From: Geodermatophilus arenarius
GTDB taxonomy: Bacteria; Actinomycetota; Actinomycetes; Mycobacteriales; Geodermatophilaceae
Length of the DNA: 64,000 nucleotides
Direction of reading: 5' to 3'
Assembly: GCF_042654585.1 (NCBI RefSeq)
Contig: NZ_JBHSGR010000003.1
Location: 62,001 to 126,000, forward strand
This document shows positions 42,264 through 52,908 of this stretch, piece by piece. The position numbers were made by a program, and so were the translations under genes. The notes beneath the pieces are model-generated. The model did no database searches. It saw only the letters and a program-made list of their open reading frames with translations, and was not told the DNA's origin. Numbering within the stretch: the first letter of the stretch is position 1; each line of letters opens with the position of its first letter.

Positions 42264-43637
42264 GTGACGAGCCTGTTCGACGAGCCGGCGGAGGCCGGGA
42301 GCGACGTCGTCGACCCGGGCGCGCCGCTGGCGGTGCGCATGCGCCCGCGCTCCCTCGACGAGGTCGTCGGCCAGTCCCACCTGCTCGGCCCGCGGGCGCC
42401 GCTGCGCCGCCTGGTGGAGGCCGACGAGCCGATGTCGCTGGTCCTCTACGGCCCGCCGGGCACCGGCAAGACGACGCTGGCGCACGTCATCTCACTGGCC
42501 ACCAAGCGGCAGTTCGTGCAGCTGTCGGCGCTCGACGCCGGCGTCAAGGAGGTCCGGGCGGTCATCACCGCGGCCAAGCGGGAGCTCACCTACGCCGGCC
42601 GGCGCACCGTGCTGTTCATCGACGAGGTGCACCGGTTCTCCAAGACCCAGCAGGACTCGCTGCTGTCGGCCGTCGAGGACCGCATCGTCAGCCTGATCGC
42701 CGCCACCACCGAGAACCCGTTCTTCTCCGTCGTCAGCCCGCTGCTGTCCCGCAGCCTCGTGCTCGCGCTGCAGCCGCTGTCCGACGACGACGTCCGCACG
42801 CTGCTGCACCGGGCGCTGACCAGCGACCGCGGGCTCGGCGGGGCGCTCACGCTGAGCCCCGAGGCCGAGGAGCACCTCGTGCGCGTGGCCGGCGGCGACG
42901 GGCGCAAGGCGCTGACCGCGCTGGAGTCCGGCGCGGGTGCCGCGCGGGCCGCGGGTGCGGCCGAGATCGACCTGGTCACCCTGGAGACCGCCGTCGCGCA
43001 GGCGGCGGTGCGCTACGACCGCCAGGGCGACATGCACTACGACGTCGCCAGCGCGCTGATCAAGTCGATCCGCGGCAGCGACGTCGACGCCGCGCTGCAC
43101 TACCTCGCCCGCATGGTGGTGGCGGGGGAGGACCCGCGGTTCATCGCCCGCCGGCTGGTCATCTCCGCCAGCGAGGACATCGGCATGGCCGACCCGACGG
43201 CGCTGCAGACCGCGGTCGCCGCCGCGCAGGCGGTGCAGCTCATCGGCATGCCCGAGGGGCACTTCCCGCTGGCGCACGCCGTCGTCCACCTGGCCACCGC
43301 CCCCAAGTCGAACGCGGTCACGGTGGCGATCGGCGAGTCGGTGGCCGACGTCCGCGCGGGCCTGGGCGGGCCGGTCCCGGCCGGCCTGCGCGACGCCCAC
43401 TACGCCGGGGCCAAGAAGCTGGGCCACGGGTCGACCTACGTCTACCCGCACGACGCGCCCGACGGGATCGTGCCGCAGCAGTACCCGCCCGACGGGCTGG
43501 TCGGCCGCGACTACTACCGGCCCACACCCCGCGGCGCGGAGGCGGGCATCGGCGCCCGCCTGGGCAAGCTCCGGGCGATCGTCCGCCGGCACCCGCGGGA
43601 GAGCCGGGGCGCGGAGCGGGCGGGCCGCGGCGCCTGA
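42264..43637 (+). CDS. rarA: Replication-associated recombination protein A (RarA/MgsA)
   Basis: A 457-residue AAA+ ATPase related to clamp loaders and acting at stalled forks. PLAVRMRPRSLDEVVGQSHLLG, Walker A YGPPGTGKTTLAHVI, Walker B VLFIDEVHRFSKTQQD, sensor 1 AATTENPFFSVV, followed by the tetramerisation domain (YDVASALIKSIRGSDVDAALHYLARMVVAGEDPRFIARRLVISASEDIGMADP) and the C-terminal KKLGHGSTYVYPHDAPDGIVPQQY. The rarA-alaS neighbourhood is that of mycobacteria. Confidence 0.96.
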   Translation: MTSLFDEPAEAGSDVVDPGAPLAVRMRPRSLDEVVGQSHLLGPRAPLRRLVEADEPMSLVLYGPPGTGKTTLAHVISLATKRQFVQLSALDAGVKEVRAVITAAKRELTYAGRRTVLFIDEVHRFSKTQQDSLLSAVEDRIVSLIAATTENPFFSVVSPLLSRSLVLALQPLSDDDVRTLLHRALTSDRGLGGALTLSPEAEEHLVRVAGGDGRKALTALESGAGAARAAGAAEIDLVTLETAVAQAAVRYDRQGDMHYDVASALIKSIRGSDVDAALHYLARMVVAGEDPRFIARRLVISASEDIGMADPTALQTAVAAAQAVQLIGMPEGHFPLAHAVVHLATAPKSNAVTVAIGESVADVRAGLGGPVPAGLRDAHYAGAKKLGHGSTYVYPHDAPDGIVPQQYPPDGLVGRDYYRPTPRGAEAGIGARLGKLRAIVRRHPRESRGAERAGRGA

Positions 43638-43747
43638 CGGGCCGGCGTCGTCCGGCGCACCCGATGGGCGCCGGAGGCCGCGACTACTGTTGCCACGCCG
43701 GTCGTTGCCGACCACGCCGGCCGCCGACGGAGAAGAGGAGACGCCGC

Positions 43748-44173
43748 GTGTCCGCAGGAGAGTGGGCCGGACTGATCGCCGCCCTGGCGCTGGTGCTGCT
43801 GGTGCTGCTGCTGGCCGTCCCGCTGCTGAAGCTGGGACGCACCCTGGACGAGGCCACGCTGACCATCCGGCAGACCCGGGAGGAGAGCCGGCCGATCCTC
43901 ACCCAGGCGCAGACGACGATCGCCCAGGTCAACAGCAACCTCGAGCGGGTCGACGACATCACCGGCAACGCGGCGAACGTGTCCAGCAACGTCGCGGCGC
44001 TGACCAGCGTCGTCGCCGCCACCGTGGGCAGCCCGCTGATCAAGGTCGCCGCGTTCAGCTACGGCGTCCGCAGCGCGACGAGGAAGCGCCGCGAGGGCCA
44101 GGCGATCGCCGAGGCCGCCGCCCGTGACAAGGCCGAGCGCCGCGCGCGCCGCGCCGCCCGGCGGGCCGCCTGA
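43748..44173 (+). CDS. DUF948-type membrane protein
   Basis: A 141-residue protein with an N-terminal membrane anchor (LIAALALVLLVLLLAVPLLKLG), a long helical Thr/Gln/Asn-rich stretch (TLTIRQTREESRPILTQAQTTIAQVNSNLERVDDITGNAANVSSNVAALT) typical of DUF948, and a basic Arg/Ala tail. Function unknown. GTG 43748 follows AGGAG; TACTGT at 43685-43690 is a possible -10 box for the alaS operon. The next gene overlaps by one base (TGATG). Confidence 0.8.
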   Translation: MSAGEWAGLIAALALVLLVLLLAVPLLKLGRTLDEATLTIRQTREESRPILTQAQTTIAQVNSNLERVDDITGNAANVSSNVAALTSVVAATVGSPLIKVAAFSYGVRSATRKRREGQAIAEAAARDKAERRARRAARRAA

Positions 44174-44466
44174 TGCGCCGGCTGTTCTGGCTGGCGATGG
44201 GCATCACCATCGGCGCGCTCGTCGTCCGCAAGCTGTCCCGGGCCGCGGAGAAGCTCACCCCGCAGGGCATCGCCGGCGCGCTGGTCGAGGGCCTGCGCGA
44301 CCTCGCCGACGCGATCGGCGAGTTCGGCGCCGACGTGCGCGCCGCGGCCGCGGCCCGCGAGGAGGAGCTGCGCTCCGGCACCGGGCTCGACGCGCCGCTG
44401 CCCGAGCGCGACACGACCCAGCTCCAGCTCCCCGGGCGACGCGGCGCCCACGCCGCCGACCGCTGA
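44173..44466 (+). CDS. Small membrane-associated protein upstream of alaS (DUF6167-like)
   Basis: A 97-residue protein that starts MRRLFWLAMGITIGALVVRKLSRAAEKLTP, a short membrane segment, and continues as a helical region (GIAGALVEGLRDLADAIGEFGADVRAAAAAREEELR). It is the constant actinobacterial companion between the DUF948 gene and alaS; function unknown. ATG overlaps the previous stop codon. Confidence 0.75.
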   Translation: MRRLFWLAMGITIGALVVRKLSRAAEKLTPQGIAGALVEGLRDLADAIGEFGADVRAAAAAREEELRSGTGLDAPLPERDTTQLQLPGRRGAHAADR

Positions 44467-44528
44467 GCACCCACCCCGCGGGGGCCGCCCCCGCCACCCT
44501 GCCCCTGTCGCCGGAGACCGAGTAGGCC

Positions 44529-47219
<2,691 letters not shown>

Positions 47220-47224
47220 GCGGA

Positions 47225-47890
47225 GTGCCCGAGCAGCGCCCCGACGAGACCGGTCCGGTGGGGGAGCGGCGCGTGCAGGGCCGCCCGGCGGTGCCGCCGT
47301 CGCGGCCCCGGCAGACCCCGCCCCCGGCGCAGCAGCCGGTGCACCACCGCACCGAGCAGATCGACCTGCGTGCCGGCTTCCCGCCGGTGCGCAACGAGAC
47401 CACCGAGATCGACCTGTCCCAGGGGCTGCCCGCGGGGCTGCCGCTGCCGCCGCGCCGGTCCCGCCAGGGCCGCCGGCTCGGGCTCGACGTCGGCACGGTG
47501 CGGATCGGCGTCGCGCTGTCGGACCCCACCGGCACGCTGGCCAGCCCGCTGGAGACCGTGGAGCGCCGCCGCGACGGCGGCGACCTCGACCGGATCGCCG
47601 CCCTCGTCGAGGAACACGAGGTGACAGAGGTGATCGTGGGGGAGCCGAGGCACCTGTCGGGTGCGTCGGGCGCCTCCGCCCGGGAAGCGCGTGCCTACTC
47701 TCGGTCACTCGCCGGGCGCATCGGCAGCGTGCCCGTGCACCTCGTCGACGAGAGGCTCTCCACCGTGACCGCAGCCGGTTCCCTGCGGGCCAACGGGCTC
47801 GACAGCCGCGCCCAGCGTCCCGTGATCGACCAGGCCGCCGCCGTGGTCATCCTCCAGGCGTACCTCGACGCCCAGCGGGGGCGCTCATGA
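47225..47890 (+). CDS. ruvX: Putative Holliday junction resolvase RuvX (YqgF), N-terminally extended
   Basis: A 221-residue protein whose C-terminal 140 residues form the RNase H-like YqgF domain: LGLDVGTVRIGVALSDPTG (first Asp), VIVGEPRHLSG (Glu), VHLVDERLSTVTA and PVIDQAAAVVILQAYLD (last Asp). The first 80 residues are a Pro/Arg-rich extension not found in short family members, with two copies of a TEQIDL/TTEIDL motif. GTG 47225 has GGAGG eight bases upstream; GTG 47216 overlapping the alaS stop codon is an alternative. Confidence 0.9.
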   Translation: MPEQRPDETGPVGERRVQGRPAVPPSRPRQTPPPAQQPVHHRTEQIDLRAGFPPVRNETTEIDLSQGLPAGLPLPPRRSRQGRRLGLDVGTVRIGVALSDPTGTLASPLETVERRRDGGDLDRIAALVEEHEVTEVIVGEPRHLSGASGASAREARAYSRSLAGRIGSVPVHLVDERLSTVTAAGSLRANGLDSRAQRPVIDQAAAVVILQAYLDAQRGRS

Positions 47891-47967
47891 CCGAGCTCGC
47901 GAGGTCGTGCAAGAGCACAGCACCGGTGGGCACCGGTACGCCGAGCGTCAGCGAGGTGTGCCGGTGA
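47887..47967 (+). CDS. Possible 26-residue coupled small ORF between ruvX and mltG
   Basis: The ATG at 47887 overlaps the ruvX stop codon as ATGA, and the TGA at 47965-47967 overlaps the mltG GTG at 47964 as GTGA, so the ORF links both genes by 4-base overlaps. The peptide (MTELARSCKSTAPVG..., two Cys) has no recognised motif. It may be a relay ORF for translational coupling or chance. Confidence 0.3.
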   Translation: MTELARSCKSTAPVGTGTPSVSEVCR

Positions 47968-49691
47968 CCGGTCCGGTCCCGCCGTACGGGCGGGGCCTCC
48001 CCGGCATGCCGGACGTCCCGGCGCCCCCCGCGGGTGCCTGGCCGGCCGGCCCGCAGACGACACGGCTGCCCCTCGGCCCCGGCCCGGCCCGTCCCGGCAC
48101 CCCGTCCCGCGCCGGCCTGCTGGACCGCGACGTCCGGCCGGTGACCGCCGGCCGGCACGCCGCCCCGGACGACGCGGACGCCGGCGCCGGGGGCGGCGCG
48201 CCCGAGGACGACCGCACCGGCCCGCTGCCCGGCGACAGCCAGCCCGTGCCGCCGCTGCCCGGCGTCCCGCCGCGGCCGTCCGGCCCGTGGTCGAAGCTCG
48301 CCCGCCGCAACGAGACCACCGACCCCGACGACGCGCCCACCGTGGCCGCGGCCGCCGTCGGCCCGCACGACGAGCCCGCCGACGACGAGGACCCCACCGG
48401 CGGCCTCGAGGTCCTCGGCGCCGGCAGCGCGGACCGCCCCCGCCGGCGCGGCCGGCGCGCCCGCGACGAGGCCGAGGAGCACGGGCACGCCGCCGTCTTC
48501 GGCGACGACCCCGACGAGACCGGCTCCGCCGACCTCCACGACGGCGACCTGCACGACGGCGACCTCCACGACGGCGACCTGCACGACGGCGACCTCTACG
48601 ACGACCACGAGGCCGCACCCGCGCCCCGCCGGCGCTCCGGCCGCCGCCGCAGCCCGCTGGCCAACGTCCTGGCGCTGCTGGTCCTCGCCGGGCTCGTCGC
48701 CGGCATCGTCTTCGGCGGCAGGGCCCTCATCGGCCTGGTCAACCCCGAGGCCGAGGACTACGCCGGCGCGGGCACCGGCAGCGTCGAGGTGCGCGTCGGC
48801 GAGGGCGACACCCTCAGCGACATCGCCCGCACCCTCGTCGACGCCGACGTCATCGCCTCCTCCGAGCCGTTCGTCGACGCCGCCGAGGCGAACGCGGCGG
48901 CGACCGGCATCCAGCCCGGCGTCTACGAGCTGCGGTCGCAGATGAGCGGCCAGGCCGCCCTCGACCTGCTGCTCGACCCGGCCGCTCGGCAGGTCTCGCG
49001 GGTCACCGTCCCCGAGGGCTCCACGCTCGCGGGCACGCTGCAGCGGATCTCCGAGGCGACGGGCACGCCGATCGAGGAACTCCAGGCGGCGGCCGCCGAC
49101 CCGGCCGCGCTGGGCCTGCCGGCCTACGCGAACGGGCAGCTCGAGGGCTTCCTGTTCCCGGCCACCTACGACGTCGAGCCCGACGACACCGCCGTCGACG
49201 TGCTGCGCGCGATGGTCTCCCGGTTCACCGACACGGCGGCCGACGTGCAGCTCGAGCAGCGGGCCGCCGCGGCCGGGCGCTCGGTGTACGACGTCGTCGT
49301 CGTCGCCTCGATGATCGAGCGGGAGACCAAGGTCGACGACGAGCGGGTGGACGTCGCGCAGGTCGTCTACAACCGCCTGTCGCAGGGCATCCCGCTCGGG
49401 ATCGACGCGACGCTGGCCTACGGGCTCGGCAAGAACGGCAACGACCTCACCGTCACCGACCTGCAGACCGACAGCCCGTACAACACGCGGACCCGGGCCG
49501 GCCTCCCGCCGACGCCGATCGCGGCGCCCGGTGAGGCGAGCCTGGAGGCGGCGCTGGCGCCGACGACCGGGGACCTCCTGTACTACGTGCTGGAGTCCCC
49601 GGACGGGCGGCACTTCTTCACCGCCAGCTACGACGAGTTCCTGGCGGCCCGCCAGCGGTGCGCCGACGCCGGCCTCGGGTGTGGTGGCTGA
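47964..49691 (+). CDS. mltG: Endolytic murein transglycosylase MltG (YceG)
   Basis: Membrane-bound lytic transglycosylase that cuts nascent glycan strands. The 575-residue protein has a roughly 230-residue disordered cytoplasmic head rich in Pro, Asp and Gly, containing a fivefold-like DLHDG repeat (nt 48533-48600), one membrane segment near residues 232-252, a LysM-like region (VRVGEGDTLSDIARTLVDADVI) and the YceG domain with the catalytic Glu in SMIERETKVDDERVDVAQVVYNRL (near residue 452) and YNTRTRAGLPPTPIAAPG. GTG 47964 is used; GTG 47958 is also possible. It precedes aroE as in other actinobacteria. Confidence 0.93.
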   Translation: MTGPVPPYGRGLPGMPDVPAPPAGAWPAGPQTTRLPLGPGPARPGTPSRAGLLDRDVRPVTAGRHAAPDDADAGAGGGAPEDDRTGPLPGDSQPVPPLPGVPPRPSGPWSKLARRNETTDPDDAPTVAAAAVGPHDEPADDEDPTGGLEVLGAGSADRPRRRGRRARDEAEEHGHAAVFGDDPDETGSADLHDGDLHDGDLHDGDLHDGDLYDDHEAAPAPRRRSGRRRSPLANVLALLVLAGLVAGIVFGGRALIGLVNPEAEDYAGAGTGSVEVRVGEGDTLSDIARTLVDADVIASSEPFVDAAEANAAATGIQPGVYELRSQMSGQAALDLLLDPAARQVSRVTVPEGSTLAGTLQRISEATGTPIEELQAAAADPAALGLPAYANGQLEGFLFPATYDVEPDDTAVDVLRAMVSRFTDTAADVQLEQRAAAAGRSVYDVVVVASMIERETKVDDERVDVAQVVYNRLSQGIPLGIDATLAYGLGKNGNDLTVTDLQTDSPYNTRTRAGLPPTPIAAPGEASLEAALAPTTGDLLYYVLESPDGRHFFTASYDEFLAARQRCADAGLGCGG

Positions 49692-50511
49692 CCGGCCCGT
49701 GCCCGCACCGGCCCCGCCCGGCCGGGCGGCCGTCGTCGGCCGCCCGGTCGGGCACTCGCTCTCCCCGCTGCTGCACCGCGCCGCCTACGCCGCGCTCGGC
49801 CTGACCGGCTGGACCTACGACGCGCTCGACGTGGGCGCCGAGGACCTGCCCGACCTGGTCGCCGGCCTCGGCCCCGAGTGGCGGGGGTTCTCGGTGACCA
49901 TGCCGTGCAAGCAGGCGGCGGTCGCCGTCGCCGACGCCGTCGAGCCGCTGCCCCGGCTGCTGGGCGCGGCGAACACCCTCGTGCACACCGACGCCGGCTG
50001 GCGGGCGGAGAACACCGACGCACACGGCGTCGGCATGGCGCTGCAGGCCGGCGGCGTCGAGCGGGTCTCCCACGCGGCGATCGTCGGCGCGGGCGGGACG
50101 GCCGCGGCCGCCGCCGTCGCGCTGGCCGAGCTCGGCGCGGAGTCGGTCGACGTGCTGGTCCGCGACCCGTCCCGCGCCGCCGACGTCACCCGGGTGCTCG
50201 GGGTCCTGGGGGTGGAGGCCGTGGTCCGGGTCCTGGAGCCCGGCCCGGTCGAGGCACCGGTCGTCGTCAGCACCGTGCCGATCGGCGCGCACCGGGACCT
50301 CGCGGGCCTCGGCTGGCACGCCGGGCAGACGGTGCTCGACGTGCTCTACGCGCCGTGGCCCACGCCGGTGGCCGCCGCGGCCGACCGGGCCGGCGCCACG
50401 GTGGTCAGCGGCATCGAGATGCTGTTCTGGCAGGCCACGGTGCAGGTCGAGCTGATGACCGGGCTGCCCGCGCCGCTGGGCCCCATGCGCGCCGCGCTGG
50501 ACGCCCGCTGA
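49684..50511 (+). CDS. aroE: Shikimate dehydrogenase
   Basis: Reduces 3-dehydroshikimate to shikimate with NADPH. The 275-residue protein shows the shikimate site VGRPVGHSLSPLLHRAAY, the catalytic Lys in FSVTMPCKQAAV (most relatives have His before the Lys, here Cys), GAANTL, the Asp in ENTDAHGVGMAL, and the dinucleotide loop IVGAGGTAAAAAVAL. Several GTG codons can start it (49681, 49684, 49699); 49684 overlaps mltG by 8 bases. Confidence 0.93.
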   Translation: MADRPVPAPAPPGRAAVVGRPVGHSLSPLLHRAAYAALGLTGWTYDALDVGAEDLPDLVAGLGPEWRGFSVTMPCKQAAVAVADAVEPLPRLLGAANTLVHTDAGWRAENTDAHGVGMALQAGGVERVSHAAIVGAGGTAAAAAVALAELGAESVDVLVRDPSRAADVTRVLGVLGVEAVVRVLEPGPVEAPVVVSTVPIGAHRDLAGLGWHAGQTVLDVLYAPWPTPVAAAADRAGATVVSGIEMLFWQATVQVELMTGLPAPLGPMRAALDAR

Positions 50512-51173
50512 GCCCTCCCGTCCCGCGCGAGCTGCTGCTGGCCGCCGCCGTCCTCGTCGCCGCGGCGCTCGGCCCGCCGCTGCCGCGGGCCGCCGTCCGG
50601 CAGGCCGGCCGGGACCCCGCGGCGCGGGCCAGGCTCGCCCGCGCCCTGCTCAGCGCGCTCGTCCTCGTCCTGCTGCTGTGCGGCGCGGTGCTGCTCACCC
50701 GCGCCCGCCCGGCGACCGCCGCCTACGCCTGGGCCGCCGGCGCCGCCGTCGTCCTCGCCCAGGTCGACCTCGCCGTCCACCGGCTGCCCGACCGGGTCAC
50801 GCTCCCGGCCGCGGCCGTGTGCGCCGCGGCCCTGCTCGCCGACGCCGCCCTGCTCGGCACCTGGCCCGCGCTGCTGCGGGCGCTGCTCGCCGCGGCCGCG
50901 GCTGGCGGGATCGCGCTGCTCGCCGCCCTGGCCGGGCCGTCGGGGCTGGGCCTCGGCGACGTCAAGCTGCTCGCGCTGCTCGGGCTGCTGCTGGGCTGGG
51001 CCGGCTGGGGCGTGCTGCTCGCGGGGGTGTTCCTCGGCCTGCTCGCCGGTGCCGCCGCCTCGCTCGTCCTGGTGGCGACCGGCCGGGCCGGCTGGGACAC
51101 GCCCGTCGCGTTCGGTCCGCCGCTGCTGCTCGGCGCGGTCCTCGCCCTGGTGGTCGAGGGGCCGCTGGCGTGA
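50508..51173 (+). CDS. A24 prepilin peptidase
   Basis: An aspartic prepilin leader peptidase/methylase-type membrane protein of about 221 residues with six to seven hydrophobic segments. The two catalytic aspartates are visible: D in AQVDLAVHRLPDRVT and D in the GxGD motif GLGLGDVKLLALLG. The cytoplasmic CxxC domain of larger enzymes is missing, as in the short mycobacterial homologue. The start is unusual: CTG 50508 overlaps the aroE stop codon (CTGA), and the first conventional in-frame start, GTG 50688, would delete two membrane segments. Confidence 0.82.
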   Translation: MSPPVPRELLLAAAVLVAAALGPPLPRAAVRQAGRDPAARARLARALLSALVLVLLLCGAVLLTRARPATAAYAWAAGAAVVLAQVDLAVHRLPDRVTLPAAAVCAAALLADAALLGTWPALLRALLAAAAAGGIALLAALAGPSGLGLGDVKLLALLGLLLGWAGWGVLLAGVFLGLLAGAAASLVLVATGRAGWDTPVAFGPPLLLGAVLALVVEGPLA

Positions 51174-51199
51174 CGACACCGACTGGCAGAATCGGCGCC

Positions 51200-52378
51200 A
51201 TGTTGCGCTGGCTGACCGCCGGTGAGTCGCACGGCCAGCAGCTCACCGCCATCCTCGAGGGCCTGCCCGCCGGCGTGCGGGTGCAGACCTCCGACCTCGA
51301 CGTCGACCTGGCCCGCCGCCGGCTGGGCCACGGCCGGGGCGCGCGGATGTCCTTCGAGCAGGACGTCGTCACCCTCACCGGGGGCGTCCGGCACGGGCTG
51401 ACCATGGGGGGGCCGATCGCGGTCCAGGTGGGCAACACCGAGTGGCCCAAGTGGACGACGGTCATGTCGGCCGACCCGGTCGACCCCGCGGTGCTCGAGG
51501 GGCAGGCCCGGAACGCGCCGCTGACCCGGCCGCGGCCCGGCCACGCCGACCTCGCCGGCATGCAGAAGTACGGCTTCGACGACGCCCGCCCGGTGCTGGA
51601 GCGGGCCAGCGCCCGCGAGACCGCCGCCCGGGTGGCGCTCGGCGCCGTCGCGAAGGCGTTCCTGCGGCAGGCGCTCGGCGTCGAGGTGGTCAGTCACGTC
51701 GTCGCGATCGGCCCGGTCACCGTCCCCGACGGCGTGCTGCCCGGCCCGCAGGACAACCCGCGCATCGACGAGGACCCGGTGCGCTGCGCCGACCCGGCCA
51801 CCAGCGAGGCGATGGTCGCCGAGGTCGACGACGCCCGGAAGAACGGCGACACGCTCGGCGGCGTCGTCGAGGTCGTCGTCCACGGGCTGCCGCCGGGCCT
51901 GGGCAGCCACGTGCACTGGGACCGCCGCCTCGACGCCAGGCTTGCCGCGGCGCTCATGGGCGTGCAGTCGGTCAAGGCGGTGGAGGTCGGCGACGGCCTG
52001 GAGACCGCCCGCCGCCGGGGCTCGGTGGCCCACGACGAGATCGTCAGCGAGGACGGCCGGCTGCGCCGGGTCACCGACCGCGCCGGCGGCATCGAGGGCG
52101 GCATGACCAACGGCGAGGCGCTGCGCGTGCGCGCGGCGATGAAGCCGATCTCCACGGTGCCGCGGGCGCTGGCCACCGTCGACGTCGCCACCGGGGACGC
52201 CGCGGTCGCGATCAACCAGCGCAGCGACGCCTGCGCGGTGCCCCGCGGGGCGGTGGTGATGGAGGCGATGGTCGCGCTGGTGCTCGCCGACGCCGCGCTG
52301 GAGAAGTTCGGCGGCGACTCGGTGGCCGAGACCCGCCGCAACGCGCAGGCCTACCTCGACGCGCTCCCGTACCGGTGA
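51200..52378 (+). CDS. aroC: Chorismate synthase
   Basis: FMN-dependent last step of the shikimate pathway, 392 residues. It starts LRWLTAGESHGQQLTAILEGLPAG and carries RRRLGHGRGARMSFEQD, RPRPGHADLAGMQKYGFDDARPVLERASARETAARVA, and IEGGMTNGEALRVRAAMKPI with the FMN/EPSP site. ATG 51200 is preceded by CAGAAT at -13, compatible with a leaderless start; GTG 51170 overlapping the peptidase stop codon is an in-frame alternative. Overlaps aroK by four bases. Confidence 0.96.
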   Translation: MLRWLTAGESHGQQLTAILEGLPAGVRVQTSDLDVDLARRRLGHGRGARMSFEQDVVTLTGGVRHGLTMGGPIAVQVGNTEWPKWTTVMSADPVDPAVLEGQARNAPLTRPRPGHADLAGMQKYGFDDARPVLERASARETAARVALGAVAKAFLRQALGVEVVSHVVAIGPVTVPDGVLPGPQDNPRIDEDPVRCADPATSEAMVAEVDDARKNGDTLGGVVEVVVHGLPPGLGSHVHWDRRLDARLAAALMGVQSVKAVEVGDGLETARRRGSVAHDEIVSEDGRLRRVTDRAGGIEGGMTNGEALRVRAAMKPISTVPRALATVDVATGDAAVAINQRSDACAVPRGAVVMEAMVALVLADAALEKFGGDSVAETRRNAQAYLDALPYR

Positions 52379-52908
52379 CGCGGCCCGTCCTCGTCCTCGT
52401 CGGCCCGCCGGCGTCGGGCAAGACGACCGTCGGGACGGCGGTGGCGACCGCGCTGGGACTGCCGTTCCGGGACACCGACGCCGACGTCGAGGCCGCCGCC
52501 GGCACCAGCGTCGCCGACCTGTTCGTCACGCACGGCGAGCCGCACTTCCGGGCGCTGGAGGAGCAGGCGGTCGCCCGCGCGCTCGGCGAGCACGACGGCG
52601 TCCTCGCGCTCGGCGGCGGCGCGGTGCTCAGCGCCGCCACCCGCGAGTCGCTGGTCGGCTACGGCCGCGCCGGCGGCACCGTCGTCCACCTCGACGTCGA
52701 CGTCCCCTCGGCCGCCCGCCGGGCCGGCCTGTCCCGGGACCGCCCGCTGCTGGCGGTCAACCCGCGGGCGATGCTGCGCACCCTGCTCGAGCAGCGCGCC
52801 CCGCTCTACGCGGAGGTCGCCACCGTGGTCGTGCCCACCGCCGGCCGCACGCCGGAGGACGTCGTCGCGGACGTGCTGTCCGCCCTGCCCGCCGGGAGCG
52901 CCCGGTGA
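52375..52908 (+). CDS. aroK: Shikimate kinase
   Basis: A 177-residue P-loop kinase phosphorylating shikimate at O3. Walker A LVGPPASGKTTVG, shikimate Asp in FRDTDADVEAAAG, FRALEEQAVARAL, GGGAVLSAATRESL, and the lid arginines in GLSRDRPLL. GTG 52375 and the stop codon both overlap neighbours (GTGA), making aroC-K-B-Q one coupled unit. Confidence 0.96.
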   Translation: MTRPVLVLVGPPASGKTTVGTAVATALGLPFRDTDADVEAAAGTSVADLFVTHGEPHFRALEEQAVARALGEHDGVLALGGGAVLSAATRESLVGYGRAGGTVVHLDVDVPSAARRAGLSRDRPLLAVNPRAMLRTLLEQRAPLYAEVATVVVPTAGRTPEDVVADVLSALPAGSAR

